A DNA stretch of 18,183 nt from JBOFDK01 sp051650305 (GTDB taxonomy: Bacteria > Bacillota > Clostridia > Lachnospirales > Cellulosilyticaceae): assembly GCA_051650305.1 (NCBI GenBank), contig JBOFIT010000069.1, positions 1 through 18,183 of the forward strand, read 5' to 3'. The first letter of the stretch is position 1, and each line of letters begins with the position of its first letter. The translations under genes and the position numbers were made by a program. A model generated the notes under the pieces. The model was given only the letters and a program-made list of their open reading frames with translations. It did no database searches and was not told where the DNA came from. This document shows, piece by piece, positions 5,881 to 14,791 of the stretch.

Positions 5881-7353
5881 TTAAAGGGTATTCATAAAAC
5901 GCTTGAAGCCTTCTATACCAGCAGCATCTAGTTTATAAACGCCAGAATCCTCAAGTACGCGTACGAATTTAGCTGTTAAGGCTTCGATGATATACGCTTC
6001 TAGGTCGTACTTGGCATCAAAGTTTTGCTTCAGCATATCTGCCCATGGTTGATGATATGTAGGGATACTTACTTCTTCGCCAAGGATATAAGCTTTGATA
6101 AGTTCCAGTTCATCAAGGAGACGTCCCGGAAGGATGGCAAGCCCCATAACTTCGATAAGGCCTATATTTTCTTTCTTGATATGGTGCACATCAGCGTGAG
6201 GGTGGAAGATACCTAGCGGATGCATGTCATTTGTACGGTTGTTACGTAGAACCAGTCTTAGGATATAGTCCTCACCATCACGTTTACAAATCGGTGTAAT
6301 GGTATTATGAGGGGTATTATCTGTGAAAGCTAAAAGCTCACAAGCAGGGTCACTGTAGTTTTTCCAAAGTTCTAAGATTTCTGAACCACAGCGCACAAGT
6401 GAATCTTTATATGTGGAGCGAAGCTCGATGGTAGAAAGGGGCCAATCTAAGGCTGAAGCCTTGATATCTGGATAGCGTACTATAGAAAACTCAAAGAGTT
6501 GCTTCGCGTGGTCCATCGGGAAGGTATGACGACCACCTTGGTAGTGCTCATGAGATAAAATAGAGCCACCTACGATAGGTAAGTCAGCATTAGAACCTAT
6601 AAAGTAGTGTGGGAAACGTTCTGTAAAGGCTAATAAGTTACGGAAGGTTTCTGAAGTAATGCGCATTGGGCGATGCTCTGTGGAGAGAATGATGCAATGC
6701 TCATTGTAGTAAAGGTAAGGTGAGTATTGAAGCATCCAAGGCGTATCATTTAATGCTAAGCGCATAAGACGATGGTTTGCACGGTCTGGAAGCTTGACGG
6801 TACCTTCATAACCTTCATGTTCCATACAGAGTAAGCAGTTTGGATAGTGAGTAGGTGGTGCCAGCTTCTCTAAGGCAATTTGTTTTGGGTCTTTTTCAGG
6901 CTTAGAAAGGTTGATGGTAAGCTCGATGTCACCATATTTAGAAGGTGATAGATAATGCTTATTGTGTGCGATACGATTCACCTTGATATAGTTGGTCATT
7001 TGGCTTAGCTGATAAAAGTAGTTGGTCGCCTTTTCAGGGGATTCTTCATAGTAAGCATTAAACTTATGGTTGATTTGAGAAGGCTTATCTAAGAATAGAT
7101 CCATTAGATGACTGGTGAATATATCACGACTTGCTACAGTATCCTCTAGTAAGCCTTTATGGATGGCTAGGGTAGCGAGAGTATCTAAAGTTTCATAGAG
7201 GTTGCCAGAGGTTGAAGGTGTCACATCATAGTCTTCTTCATTAAAAAGTGCTAATAGACGATTGCGCATATAGGTACGGTCCATCTCTTCTATTAGACCA
7301 TTGGTTACATTCAGATCAATAAGTCGGTTGATTAATCCATAGAATTGTTGCAT
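5881..7353 (-). CDS. galT: UDP-glucose--hexose-1-phosphate uridylyltransferase (class II)
   Basis: A 490-residue protein, the usual length of the Firmicutes-type GalT. It swaps galactose-1-phosphate for the glucose-1-phosphate of UDP-glucose, giving UDP-galactose, in the cytoplasm. Family marks are VGGSILSHEHYQGGRHTFPM with H268, H270 and Q272 in the HxHxQ-like active-site segment; C173-x-x-C176 (CLLCMEHEGYEG); and a late HPHADVHHI stretch. The start ATG has an AAAGGAG site a few bases upstream. It is divergent from the GH112 phosphorylase across a 194-base spacer. This fits its job, since GH112 releases galactose-1-phosphate, the GalT substrate; in bifidobacterial GNB/LNB clusters a galT gene also travels with the phosphorylase. 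galK is not needed in this route, and galE is not in the window. Confidence 0.93.
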   Translation of the reverse strand: MQQFYGLINRLIDLNVTNGLIEEMDRTYMRNRLLALFNEEDYDVTPSTSGNLYETLDTLATLAIHKGLLEDTVASRDIFTSHLMDLFLDKPSQINHKFNAYYEESPEKATNYFYQLSQMTNYIKVNRIAHNKHYLSPSKYGDIELTINLSKPEKDPKQIALEKLAPPTHYPNCLLCMEHEGYEGTVKLPDRANHRLMRLALNDTPWMLQYSPYLYYNEHCIILSTEHRPMRITSETFRNLLAFTERFPHYFIGSNADLPIVGGSILSHEHYQGGRHTFPMDHAKQLFEFSIVRYPDIKASALDWPLSTIELRSTYKDSLVRCGSEILELWKNYSDPACELLAFTDNTPHNTITPICKRDGEDYILRLVLRNNRTNDMHPLGIFHPHADVHHIKKENIGLIEVMGLAILPGRLLDELELIKAYILGEEVSIPTYHQPWADMLKQNFDAKYDLEAYIIEALTAKFVRVLEDSGVYKLDAAGIEGFKRFMNTL

Positions 7354-7481
7354 TGGTAATTCTCCTTTACTAAAGCGGTATTGTTATGGTTAGCATTGTA
7401 CCTTATAGACAAAATACTTGCTAGTATTTAAGAAAAATGAGTAAAAATAGTGTATATTAGAGTAAATAAATTACATTTTCA

Positions 7482-7498
7482 TTTGTAGGATTTGTAGG
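7482..7498 (+). repeat. Short tandem repeat in the GH112 leader
   Basis: TTTGTAGG occurs twice (7482-7489 and 7491-7498) with a 9-bp period, about 50-65 bases before the GH112 start. It could be a regulator half-site pair. No convincing promoter pair was found in this 194-base divergent spacer. Confidence 0.35.
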
Positions 7499-7547
7499 TA
7501 TCATTTAAGTACAAAGATTAAAAGATTAAATTCAAAAGGAGACTTAT

Positions 7548-9710
7548 ATGGAACAAGCAAAATTAACAGGACGCGTAACAATTCCGACTCAAGTGGGATT
7601 TGATAAAGAAACAATAGAGCTTATTGCAAGATGGGGCGCAGATGCTATAAGAGACTGTGATGGCACAAAACTTCCTGAGAGTATTAAAAAAGAGGTAGAA
7701 AAAGTCTATACTACATACTTCTTAACAAGAGGCGATCAAGCGTGGGCTTACAATAACCAAGAGGATTTACAACAATTCTACTTAATGAGTGAATACACAT
7801 TAGCAGAAGGAACAACTGTAGAGATTGACCTTTTAAAAGGGTATTTTGCAGAGCAAATTCGTATCGATGAAAATCATGATCAGAAGCAATGGTGGGAAGT
7901 AATCGATCGTACCACAGAAGAGAAAGTACCAGTAGAGGAATGGTCTTATGCAGATGGCAAAGTAACACTACATCATGCAAAAGCATGGCATGAGTACACA
8001 GTAAGCTTTTTAGCATACGCTATTTGGGATCCAACACAAATGTACAATCATATCACCAACAACTGGGGCGATAAACTTCATGAGATGCCATATGATGCAC
8101 GTAGACCACGTACAAGAGAGCATATGATTGAACTTTTACAAGAATGGTTAGATGAAAACGAAGACTGTACAGTTGTACGTTTTACCACTTTCTTCTATCA
8201 CTTCACACTTGTATTCAATGATTTAGCAAAAGAAAAATTTGTAGACTGGTTTGGTTATAGTGCAAGTATTAGCCCAGATGCGATGGAGGCTTTCGAAGCA
8301 GCTAAAGGCTATGCGTTAACACCAGAAGATATCGTTAATAAAGGCTACTATAATTCACCATTCTGTGTACCATCTAAAGCGTACTTAGATTTCCTAGACT
8401 TCCAACAAGAATTCGTATGTGAACTTGCTGCAAAATGTGTAGAGATGACACATGAAAAAGGCAAAGAAGCAATGATGTTCCTAGGGGATAACTGGATTGG
8501 TACAGAACCATATGGTAAGCACTTCGAGAAGATTAAAGTAGACTCAGTAGTAGGTTCAGTAGGAAGTGGTGCAACACTTCGTATGATTTCAGATATTCCA
8601 CATGTTAAATATACAGAAGGTAGATTCTTACCATACTTCTTCCCAGATACATTCTATGAGGGTGGCAATCCAGTAAAAGAAGCAAAGGAAAACTGGTTAT
8701 GTGCAAGACGTGCAATCATGCGTAAGCCAGTCGATCGCATCGGTTACGGTGGCTACTTAAGTTTAGCAGCAGCATTCCCTGACTTTGTGGAATATGTAGA
8801 ACACGTATGTAATGAGTTTAGAACGATCTATGATAATATCGGTGGCACAAAGCCATATGTAGCACCTTTCAAAGTAGGTATCTTAAATTGCTGGGGTAAA
8901 TTAAGAAGCTGGCAAACACACATGGTTGCTCATGCACTTTGGTACAAGCAAATCTACTCATACCTAGGTATTATCGAAGCCTTAAGTGGTATGGCAGTAG
9001 AAGTAGAATTCTTTAGCTTTGATGATGTCAAAGAATCAGGTATTCCAGAAGGTGTGGGTGTCATCATTAATGCAGGTGATGCAGGTACAGCATGGAGCGG
9101 TGGAGAGAATTGGATTGATGAGCAAGTGGTAACGACAATCCGTGAGTTCGTACACAATGGTGGGGGCTTTATCGGTGTAGGTGAGCCATCAGCATACTTA
9201 AAAGGTGGACGCTTCTTCCAATTAGCAGACCTTCTAGGCGTAGATAAAGAAGTAGGCTTTACATTAAGCACACGCAAGTATAACCAAACACCAGCAGAAG
9301 GACACTTCATCTTAGCAGATGTAGAAGAAGTTTTAGACTTTGGCGAAGGTATGAAAAATATTTATGCGAAAGACTTTGCGACAGTACTTCACATTGATAA
9401 AGAAGATGTAGGTCTCGCTGTTACACAATACGGTAAAGGTAGAGGGGTTTATATCGCAGGACTTCCTTACAGTATCCAAAACACAAGACTACTTCTTCGT
9501 GCTTGCTACTTTGCAGCATCTAAAGAAGAGCAGTTTAACATATGGCAAACAACGAATACCTATACAGAGTGTGCATACTATCCTGAAACGAAAAAAATGG
9601 CTGTTATCAATAACTCTGATGAAGAGCAAGTAACACAAGTATATCTAGAAAAAGGTGAAGTAAAAGAAGTGACACTAGCACCAATGGGAATCCAGTGGTT
9701 TAGCATTTAA
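7548..9710 (+). CDS. GH112 1,3-beta-galactosyl-N-acetylhexosamine phosphorylase
   Basis: A 720-residue GH112 enzyme of family-typical length. It splits galacto-N-biose or lacto-N-biose with phosphate into alpha-galactose-1-phosphate and GalNAc or GlcNAc, in the cytoplasm (no signal peptide). Marks: TGRVTIPTQVGFDKETIELI at residues 7-26; RFTTFFYHFTLVFND (211-225) followed by VDWFGYSAS; and FLGDNWIGTEPYG (311-323), whose D314 aligns with the family's general-acid aspartate. An amidotransferase-like domain (about 440-650) and a small beta domain follow the barrel. W160-D161-P162-T163-Q164 lies where I believe GNB or LNB preference is set, but I cannot assign it. A galactosyl-rhamnose phosphorylase of the same family is the main alternative. 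AGGAG at 7537-7541 sets the start. galT is divergent; a terminator follows at once. Confidence 0.93.
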   Translation: MEQAKLTGRVTIPTQVGFDKETIELIARWGADAIRDCDGTKLPESIKKEVEKVYTTYFLTRGDQAWAYNNQEDLQQFYLMSEYTLAEGTTVEIDLLKGYFAEQIRIDENHDQKQWWEVIDRTTEEKVPVEEWSYADGKVTLHHAKAWHEYTVSFLAYAIWDPTQMYNHITNNWGDKLHEMPYDARRPRTREHMIELLQEWLDENEDCTVVRFTTFFYHFTLVFNDLAKEKFVDWFGYSASISPDAMEAFEAAKGYALTPEDIVNKGYYNSPFCVPSKAYLDFLDFQQEFVCELAAKCVEMTHEKGKEAMMFLGDNWIGTEPYGKHFEKIKVDSVVGSVGSGATLRMISDIPHVKYTEGRFLPYFFPDTFYEGGNPVKEAKENWLCARRAIMRKPVDRIGYGGYLSLAAAFPDFVEYVEHVCNEFRTIYDNIGGTKPYVAPFKVGILNCWGKLRSWQTHMVAHALWYKQIYSYLGIIEALSGMAVEVEFFSFDDVKESGIPEGVGVIINAGDAGTAWSGGENWIDEQVVTTIREFVHNGGGFIGVGEPSAYLKGGRFFQLADLLGVDKEVGFTLSTRKYNQTPAEGHFILADVEEVLDFGEGMKNIYAKDFATVLHIDKEDVGLAVTQYGKGRGVYIAGLPYSIQNTRLLLRACYFAASKEEQFNIWQTTNTYTECAYYPETKKMAVINNSDEEQVTQVYLEKGEVKEVTLAPMGIQWFSI

Positions 9711-9724
9711 CCAAGAGAATAAAG

Positions 9725-9753
9725 TAACCGTTAACAACATATGTTAACGGTTA
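9725..9753 (+). terminator. Rho-independent terminator after the GH112 gene
   Basis: A perfect 11-bp stem (9725-9735 with 9743-9753) with a 7-base loop, then TTTT and a second T-rich run. It makes the phosphorylase gene a single-gene transcript, separate from the sensor-regulator unit. Confidence 0.8.
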
Positions 9754-9806
9754 TTTTGCTATTTTGGATAGAAGGTGAGCGGTACAAGTGTATTTGTTTA
9801 TCAAAC

Positions 9807-9835
9807 TTTACTAAAACAATATTTTAAACTATACT
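9807..9835 (+). promoter_or_regulatory. Probable promoter of the sensor kinase-regulator unit
   Basis: TTTACT (9807-9812) and TATACT (9830-9835) are 17 bases apart and 46 bases before the kinase start, just after the GH112 terminator. Each hexamer departs from consensus by one or two bases. Confidence 0.55.
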
Positions 9836-9881
9836 ATAAAAGTGAAAAATACCAAAAACGGTAAAAAAAAGGGAGAAGGTT

Positions 9882-11654
9882 ATGTACCAGCAACTGAAAA
9901 ATAAATTACGGCACATTTCTATTGAAAAAAGACTGGTTTATTCTTTTTTTATCTTATCACTGATACCTATCGTTATAGTAGGGTCTTTAACGGTCCATAT
10001 TGCCAGTAGGGCAATTAAGGTTAAAAGTACCAACTATATTGGACAACTGATGGAAGCGATAGAAGATAATTTGCATAATGAGCTTAATAATTATGAGGTT
10101 TTGCTGACAGAGCTTATGGTTAATGCGACTATCCAGCAAGTATTTGATTCCTATGAAAAGAGTACGTATGCAGAACGTGGCGTATTAGCAAACGAAATCA
10201 ATGAGGTGATTATCCCTAAGCTTTCATCATATCCATATATACGTGATATCAAGATGATTAACTTGAAAAATGAAGTCGTTTATCAGAGAGGTTACTTACT
10301 GAATGATGAATCACATATCGAGGGTATGGTAAGTGCGATAGAAGAAATAGGCGGTAACGTACAGTGCTTTATGCAGCCAATCTATAATGAGAATTATATT
10401 ATTATTGCGAAGCGTGTGAACTCTACTTATACAAAAGAGCCAGTAGGGTATATAACCTTTGTATTAAAAGAAACGGCCATCAGAAAAATCTATGAAAAGA
10501 TTAATCTAGGCGAAGGTGCCAATATCTATCTCATAGATGATAGACAACAATTGCTATCTTCACAACATGAAGCGTTGAATGGGGTTACGAGTGAAGAGCT
10601 GGTACAAAAAGTTGGCAATAAGGTAATGGATGAAAAGAATCAGATGAAACCTTATAGCGAGTATACGCTGGATGGATATACATATAGCCTCATTACAGAA
10701 AACCTTAAGCATTATAAAATCAAATGCATTGCTAATATTCCACATAGTTATTTGTTTAAGGAAATCAAGCTATTGATGTACCAAGTGACAGCCATTATCG
10801 TGATTTGCTTTATATGTTTTACGATTTTATCAAAGGTAATTTCACGAAGTATTATCGACCCGTTAAGAAAACTGAAGCTATACATAGAACAAGCCATGGA
10901 AGAGCGGTTTAATACCATATACACAGATGATAGTCCGGATGAACTGGGGGTTCTAGGACGTAGTTATGTGCAAATCAATAATGAAATGCACGATATGATT
11001 AAGAAGATAGAGCGAGATGAAAAAGAAAGACGAGAATTAGAGTTAAATATGCTTCAAGCGCAGATTAATCCACACTTCTTATTCAATACCCTTAATTCTT
11101 TAAGATGGATCTCCATGATGAGTGGGGTAGAAAGTGTAAGTGAAGGGATATTAGCGTTATCCGAGCTACTTAAGAAGACAATTATCCAAAAAGCTGAGTA
11201 TATCACTATCCAAAGTGAATTGGAGAACGTGCAAAACTATATGCTCATCCAAAAATTACGCTATGGTGATTTCTTTAAGGTGGAATGGCAGACGGATGAG
11301 CAGTTCTTAAAGTATCAAACACTGAAGTTTATCTTACAGCCAATAGTTGAGAATGCCATTATCCATGGGATGAGAGATGAGCAAACCATCTTAAATATTG
11401 CTATTAGCCTAAAGGAAGAGGGTGAAGATCTCGTTATTGGAATTATAGATGATGGTAAAGGATTCGATACCAGTAAGGCACGTACGAAGGAAGAAAAAGA
11501 TGCACGTTTATCAGGGATAGGTATTCATAATGTTATCGAACGTATACGTCTTAATTTTGGAGAGCAATATGGCGTAGACATTGTGAGTTGTATAGGAGAA
11601 GGCACACGGGTCAAAGTACGTATTCCAAAAATAAAGGGGGAAAAGCATGTATAA
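9882..11654 (+). CDS. YesM-like sensor histidine kinase
   Basis: A 590-residue membrane kinase. Two transmembrane helices (about 18-40 and 294-318) frame a sensor domain of about 250 residues outside the cell. A HAMP linker follows (SRSIIDPLRKLKLYIEQAME, then DELGVLGRSY). The His-kinase segment QINPHFLFNTLNSLRWISMM has its phospho-accepting H398. The ATPase domain has LQPIVENAIIHG near 490 and DDGKGFD near 523. This layout and the NPHFLFNTLN form define the YesM/LytS group, usually paired with an AraC-type regulator and found beside sugar ABC transporters. Its stop overlaps the regulator start by 8 bases (ATGTATAA), so the two are coupled. It probably senses a glycan or a ligand-loaded binding protein; the true ligand is unknown. 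GGGAGAAGG at 9871-9879 sets the start. Confidence 0.92.
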   Translation: MYQQLKNKLRHISIEKRLVYSFFILSLIPIVIVGSLTVHIASRAIKVKSTNYIGQLMEAIEDNLHNELNNYEVLLTELMVNATIQQVFDSYEKSTYAERGVLANEINEVIIPKLSSYPYIRDIKMINLKNEVVYQRGYLLNDESHIEGMVSAIEEIGGNVQCFMQPIYNENYIIIAKRVNSTYTKEPVGYITFVLKETAIRKIYEKINLGEGANIYLIDDRQQLLSSQHEALNGVTSEELVQKVGNKVMDEKNQMKPYSEYTLDGYTYSLITENLKHYKIKCIANIPHSYLFKEIKLLMYQVTAIIVICFICFTILSKVISRSIIDPLRKLKLYIEQAMEERFNTIYTDDSPDELGVLGRSYVQINNEMHDMIKKIERDEKERRELELNMLQAQINPHFLFNTLNSLRWISMMSGVESVSEGILALSELLKKTIIQKAEYITIQSELENVQNYMLIQKLRYGDFFKVEWQTDEQFLKYQTLKFILQPIVENAIIHGMRDEQTILNIAISLKEEGEDLVIGIIDDGKGFDTSKARTKEEKDARLSGIGIHNVIERIRLNFGEQYGVDIVSCIGEGTRVKVRIPKIKGEKHV

Positions 11655-13233
11655 GGTTTTGATTGTAGATGATGAAAGAATTATTCGTATAGGGATGCGA
11701 ACAATCATTGACTGGGAGGCATTAGGTTTTGAAATCGTAGATATCGTAAGTGATGGCAAACAAGCGTTGGAAATCATTCATGAAGGCCAAGTGGATTTGG
11801 TCATTACAGATATTAAGATGCCAAATATGGATGGAATCCAGCTTGCAAAAACTCTCTATGAAGAAAAATTCAAGGGGCAAGTCATTATGCTTACAAGCTA
11901 TGGCGAGTTTGAACTTGCAAGAGAATGTCTAAGATACGGGGTACATGATTATTTATTAAAAGGAACGTTAAGACCACAGGAACTTATTGATGCCATCGAA
12001 AGTATTAAGGATAAGATGCATCAAAAGGATGAAGAAGAGGAACTAAAGACAGTGGCATATACGGTGGAAACAGAAGATGCCACTGCTATAGCTGAAACGT
12101 TTAGTGGTTACTTAACAAAAAATACAGAAGAAACGCTAGCAGTGGCTTTTAAGCGAGAATACCAATTTTTATTACTTAAAAATCATAAGAGTAAATTAGA
12201 AAAAGAAAAGCTTATAGGGAAGCAGTTCAGTGATTATCGCACAGTAGTGGAAAATATCGTCGCAGAGATCAATCCAAAATACGCCAAGCCCTTTCTCGTC
12301 TTTGAAGGGGACTGGTGCTTATATGCTATGCCCATTCATGAAGTGAAAGATCAAGAGCGGATGCTTCAGATGGCACTACAAATTCAGAAACTCATCAAAC
12401 TTTATGCCAATATAAAAGTGGGAGGGGTCCTAGGGAGAAGTGTTTATACGACACAAGATTTTATAGAATCATTGAAGCGATGTACGGAAGCTTCTGAGCT
12501 TGTGTTTTATACAGGCTATGAGCAAGTGGTAGTAGAGGAAATGTGCGAAAAGGTCAAATACTACAAAGGAACAGAACATAAAGGAATCGAAGTGCAACTG
12601 AAAGAAAAGATCAAACAAGGTGATGACGAAGGTGCATCTCAAGTATTAGAAAACTATATGAATCACTTTAGAAAATACTCAGTTCATCAAAAAGAAGTGG
12701 AAGATATACTGAATGCTTTTCTACAAGAGCTTATACTTGAATATGGTATTTATCTAGAAAAAGATAAGGCGCAGTTAGGTACGATTGTAGAGTGTTATCG
12801 TAAAAGTACCCTGCTTGAAGAGATGAATCATGCATTAAGCGAATTTGTGTACAGTATTTGTGAGCAAGTACTTAAGGTCAAGGACAAGCATTACCGTAAA
12901 GAAATCGTAGAGATTATGGAGTATGTAGAGGCCCATATAGGAGAGAAAATCTCCCTAACGACCATCGCGTGTCAGATCAATATGAATGAAAGTTACATTA
13001 GCAGACTATTTAAAAATGAAACGGGTATGAACATCATTCACTATATTAATATACGTAAGATGGAGAAGGCTAAGGAGCTTCTGAAGCATAAGAATATGAT
13101 CGTTAAGGACGTAGCGTATGCACTAGGGTTTGAAGAACAGTCTTATTTTAACCGTACGTTCAATAAATACTTCGGGATGAATCCGAAAGAGTACAAAAAT
13201 GTACAAACAAGAAAAAATAACACAAGTTCATGA
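11647..13233 (+). CDS. YesN-like response regulator with AraC-type DNA-binding domain
   Basis: A 528-residue regulator. The N-terminal receiver domain has acid pair D8-D9, phospho-acceptor D55 (LVITDIKMPNMDG), T83 and K105. A long middle region (about 130-420) is of the weakly conserved kind seen in YesN proteins. The C-terminus has two AraC helix-turn-helix units: ISLTTIACQINMNESYISRL (about 438-457) and VKDVAYALGFEEQSYFNRTF (about 492-511), ending MNPKEYKN. It is the partner of the kinase, whose last codons it overlaps. The importer genes follow 110 bases downstream, so these, the phosphorylase and possibly galT are its likely targets. The end of the gene contains one copy of a GTACAAA pair repeated upstream of the importer promoter. 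Confidence 0.92.
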   Translation: MYKVLIVDDERIIRIGMRTIIDWEALGFEIVDIVSDGKQALEIIHEGQVDLVITDIKMPNMDGIQLAKTLYEEKFKGQVIMLTSYGEFELARECLRYGVHDYLLKGTLRPQELIDAIESIKDKMHQKDEEEELKTVAYTVETEDATAIAETFSGYLTKNTEETLAVAFKREYQFLLLKNHKSKLEKEKLIGKQFSDYRTVVENIVAEINPKYAKPFLVFEGDWCLYAMPIHEVKDQERMLQMALQIQKLIKLYANIKVGGVLGRSVYTTQDFIESLKRCTEASELVFYTGYEQVVVEEMCEKVKYYKGTEHKGIEVQLKEKIKQGDDEGASQVLENYMNHFRKYSVHQKEVEDILNAFLQELILEYGIYLEKDKAQLGTIVECYRKSTLLEEMNHALSEFVYSICEQVLKVKDKHYRKEIVEIMEYVEAHIGEKISLTTIACQINMNESYISRLFKNETGMNIIHYINIRKMEKAKELLKHKNMIVKDVAYALGFEEQSYFNRTFNKYFGMNPKEYKNVQTRKNNTSS

Positions 13234-13250
13234 TGTAAAAAATGTACAAA
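13191..13250 (+). repeat. Repeated GTACAAA pairs, candidate AraC-type operator
   Basis: GTACAAAAATGTACAAA (13191-13207) and GTAAAAAATGTACAAA (13235-13250) share AAAAATGTACAAA with a 43-base offset, near four helical turns. Within each pair the half-sites are 9-10 bases apart. The first copy lies in the regulator's coding end, so chance is possible. The second lies about 20 bases upstream of the importer -35. Confidence 0.4.
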
Positions 13251-13269
13251 AGAGTGTAAACATAGTTCA

Positions 13270-13298
13270 TTTAAATTTATAAAATTATCTAATATAAT
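13270..13298 (+). promoter_or_regulatory. Promoter of the sugar importer operon
   Basis: A weak -35 TTTAAA (13270-13275) and a perfect TATAAT (13293-13298) are 17 bases apart and 44 bases before the binding-protein start. The weak -35 and the upstream repeats suit activation by the AraC-type regulator. Confidence 0.6.
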
Positions 13299-13342
13299 AA
13301 AAACAACAAAAGCTATAAAGCTTAATCAAGGAGGGAATCACA

Positions 13343-14698
13343 GTGAAAAGAAAACTTATTGCAACTTTAATGGCAACAGCAGTTATGGGATCAATCTTCA
13401 CAGGATGTTCAGGAAATAATGAGACAACACCTTCTAGCTCAAATGGAGCGGCAGATGCAGGCAAAACAGATCAAAAGACAGTATTAGATATTGCAGTATT
13501 TGAAGGGGGATATGGTCGTGCATACTGGGATGCAGTAGCAGAAGCCTTCGAAAAGCAAAATCCAAATGTAGACGTCGTTGTCAATGCAAATCCAGAGATT
13601 GGCGAGATCATCCGTCCAGACTTACTATCAGGTAATGCACCAGACTTTATCTACTTACCATCAACAAATAAGTCAGGTATCACAGATGCTTTAGTAAAAG
13701 ATAAGCTTTTAGCAGACTTAACAGATGTATTTGAAGATCCAGCGGTTAAAGATCAAATCTTACCAGGATTCTTAGCAAACATCGCAACACAACCTTATGG
13801 AGATGGCAAAGTTTACTTAGCTCCACTTTACTACTCAACAACAGGTTTATTCTACAACAAAACAGTATTTGAACAAAATGGCTGGGACGTACCTGTAACT
13901 TGGGATGAGTTCTATGCACTTGGTGATAAAGCGAAGGCAGTAGGACGTAGCTTGTTAAGTTACCCAGGTCTTGCACCAGGCTATACAGAAGCACTTCTTA
14001 TGCCAGCAATGGTAGCATCAGTAGGTCCAGATGAGTTCAATAAAGCACTTAACTATGAAGATGGTGCATGGGAACAAGCAGGCATTGCATCAGCAATGGA
14101 TCAAGTAGCTAAGATCGCTTCAGGTGGTTACTTAATGGAAGGTAGTGTGGCACTTAGTCATACACAAGCACAACAACAATGGTTAAAAGGTGATGCATTA
14201 TTCTACCCATGTGGTAGCTGGTTAGAAGGTGAAATGGCAGAATCACCAAGAGAAGAAGGCTTTGAATGGGGATTCACAGCAGCACCAGTTGCAGATAAAA
14301 ATGGGGATAAATACGTATTCACAGCTGTAGAAGAAATGTTTATTCCATCAGCATCAGATCAAGTAGAACTTGCGAAAGAGTTCTTAAAGTTCCAATACTC
14401 ACAAGAAGCTGTAGCACTTAATGCAAAACTTGCAAAAGGTATTCCACCAGTAAAAGGTGCAGCAGAAGAGCTTAAGCAATATGTATCAGGTGCTACATAC
14501 GAAACTTACAAATTATTTGATCAAGGGTACATCCCATCAGTAGTAAGATTCGGTAGTGTTCAAGGTACAGAAGTTGCACCAAGAAAAGAATTATTTGCAC
14601 AAGTTGCATCGATTATGAATGGTGAAATGACAGCAAAAGACTGGGCAGCTCATATGGAAAAAGTAGCTGATTCAGTAAGAGATTACCTTGTAAAATAG
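13343..14698 (+). CDS. Carbohydrate-binding lipoprotein of a CUT1 ABC importer
   Basis: A 451-residue family 1 extracellular solute-binding protein. A lipoprotein signal (residues 1-21) ends in the lipobox FTGC at C22, followed by a Ser/Thr/Asn-rich linker. The mature part has the usual two-lobe signatures: AVAEAFEKQNPNVDVVV, GNAPDFIYLP, LYYSTTGLFYNKTVFEQNGW and VPVTWDEFY. The text around GLFYNKTVFEQNGW and PSTNKSG reminds me of N-acetylglucosamine/diacetylchitobiose-binding (NgcE-like) proteins, which would suit an N-acetylhexosamine disaccharide, but this is soft. It starts at GTG 13343, placed by AAGGAGGG at 13328-13335, and has its own promoter. A terminator-like hairpin separates it from the two permease genes, which should leave the binding protein in excess. 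Codon use is strongly A-ending and regular, as in highly expressed genes here. Confidence 0.9.
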   Translation: MKRKLIATLMATAVMGSIFTGCSGNNETTPSSSNGAADAGKTDQKTVLDIAVFEGGYGRAYWDAVAEAFEKQNPNVDVVVNANPEIGEIIRPDLLSGNAPDFIYLPSTNKSGITDALVKDKLLADLTDVFEDPAVKDQILPGFLANIATQPYGDGKVYLAPLYYSTTGLFYNKTVFEQNGWDVPVTWDEFYALGDKAKAVGRSLLSYPGLAPGYTEALLMPAMVASVGPDEFNKALNYEDGAWEQAGIASAMDQVAKIASGGYLMEGSVALSHTQAQQQWLKGDALFYPCGSWLEGEMAESPREEGFEWGFTAAPVADKNGDKYVFTAVEEMFIPSASDQVELAKEFLKFQYSQEAVALNAKLAKGIPPVKGAAEELKQYVSGATYETYKLFDQGYIPSVVRFGSVQGTEVAPRKELFAQVASIMNGEMTAKDWAAHMEKVADSVRDYLVK

Positions 14699-14715
14699 TA
14701 AAAATAGAAGTAGTG

Positions 14716-14751
14716 AAAAGGAGAGGACTGAGTTTCTGCCCTCTCCTTTTT
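14716..14751 (+). terminator. Intra-operon terminator/attenuator after the binding-protein gene
   Basis: A perfect 11-bp stem (14716-14726 with 14740-14750) has a 13-base loop and ends in TTTTT. The permease genes have no clear promoter of their own, so partial read-through, or 3'-end protection of the binding-protein mRNA, is likely. Confidence 0.75.
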
Positions 14752-14791
14752 AATGCAAAAAAATAGAAAAAGGAATGAGAGGATAGGTATT

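Noticed and set aside
8954..9310. A 118-codon open frame on the - strand inside the GH112 gene
   Set aside because: It is a Pro/Ser-rich shadow of a conserved coding region with no start signal.
14753..14791. ATG 14753 as the start of the first permease
   Set aside because: It lies immediately after the terminator T-run and lacks a ribosome site. ATG 14792 has AGAGGA at a good distance.
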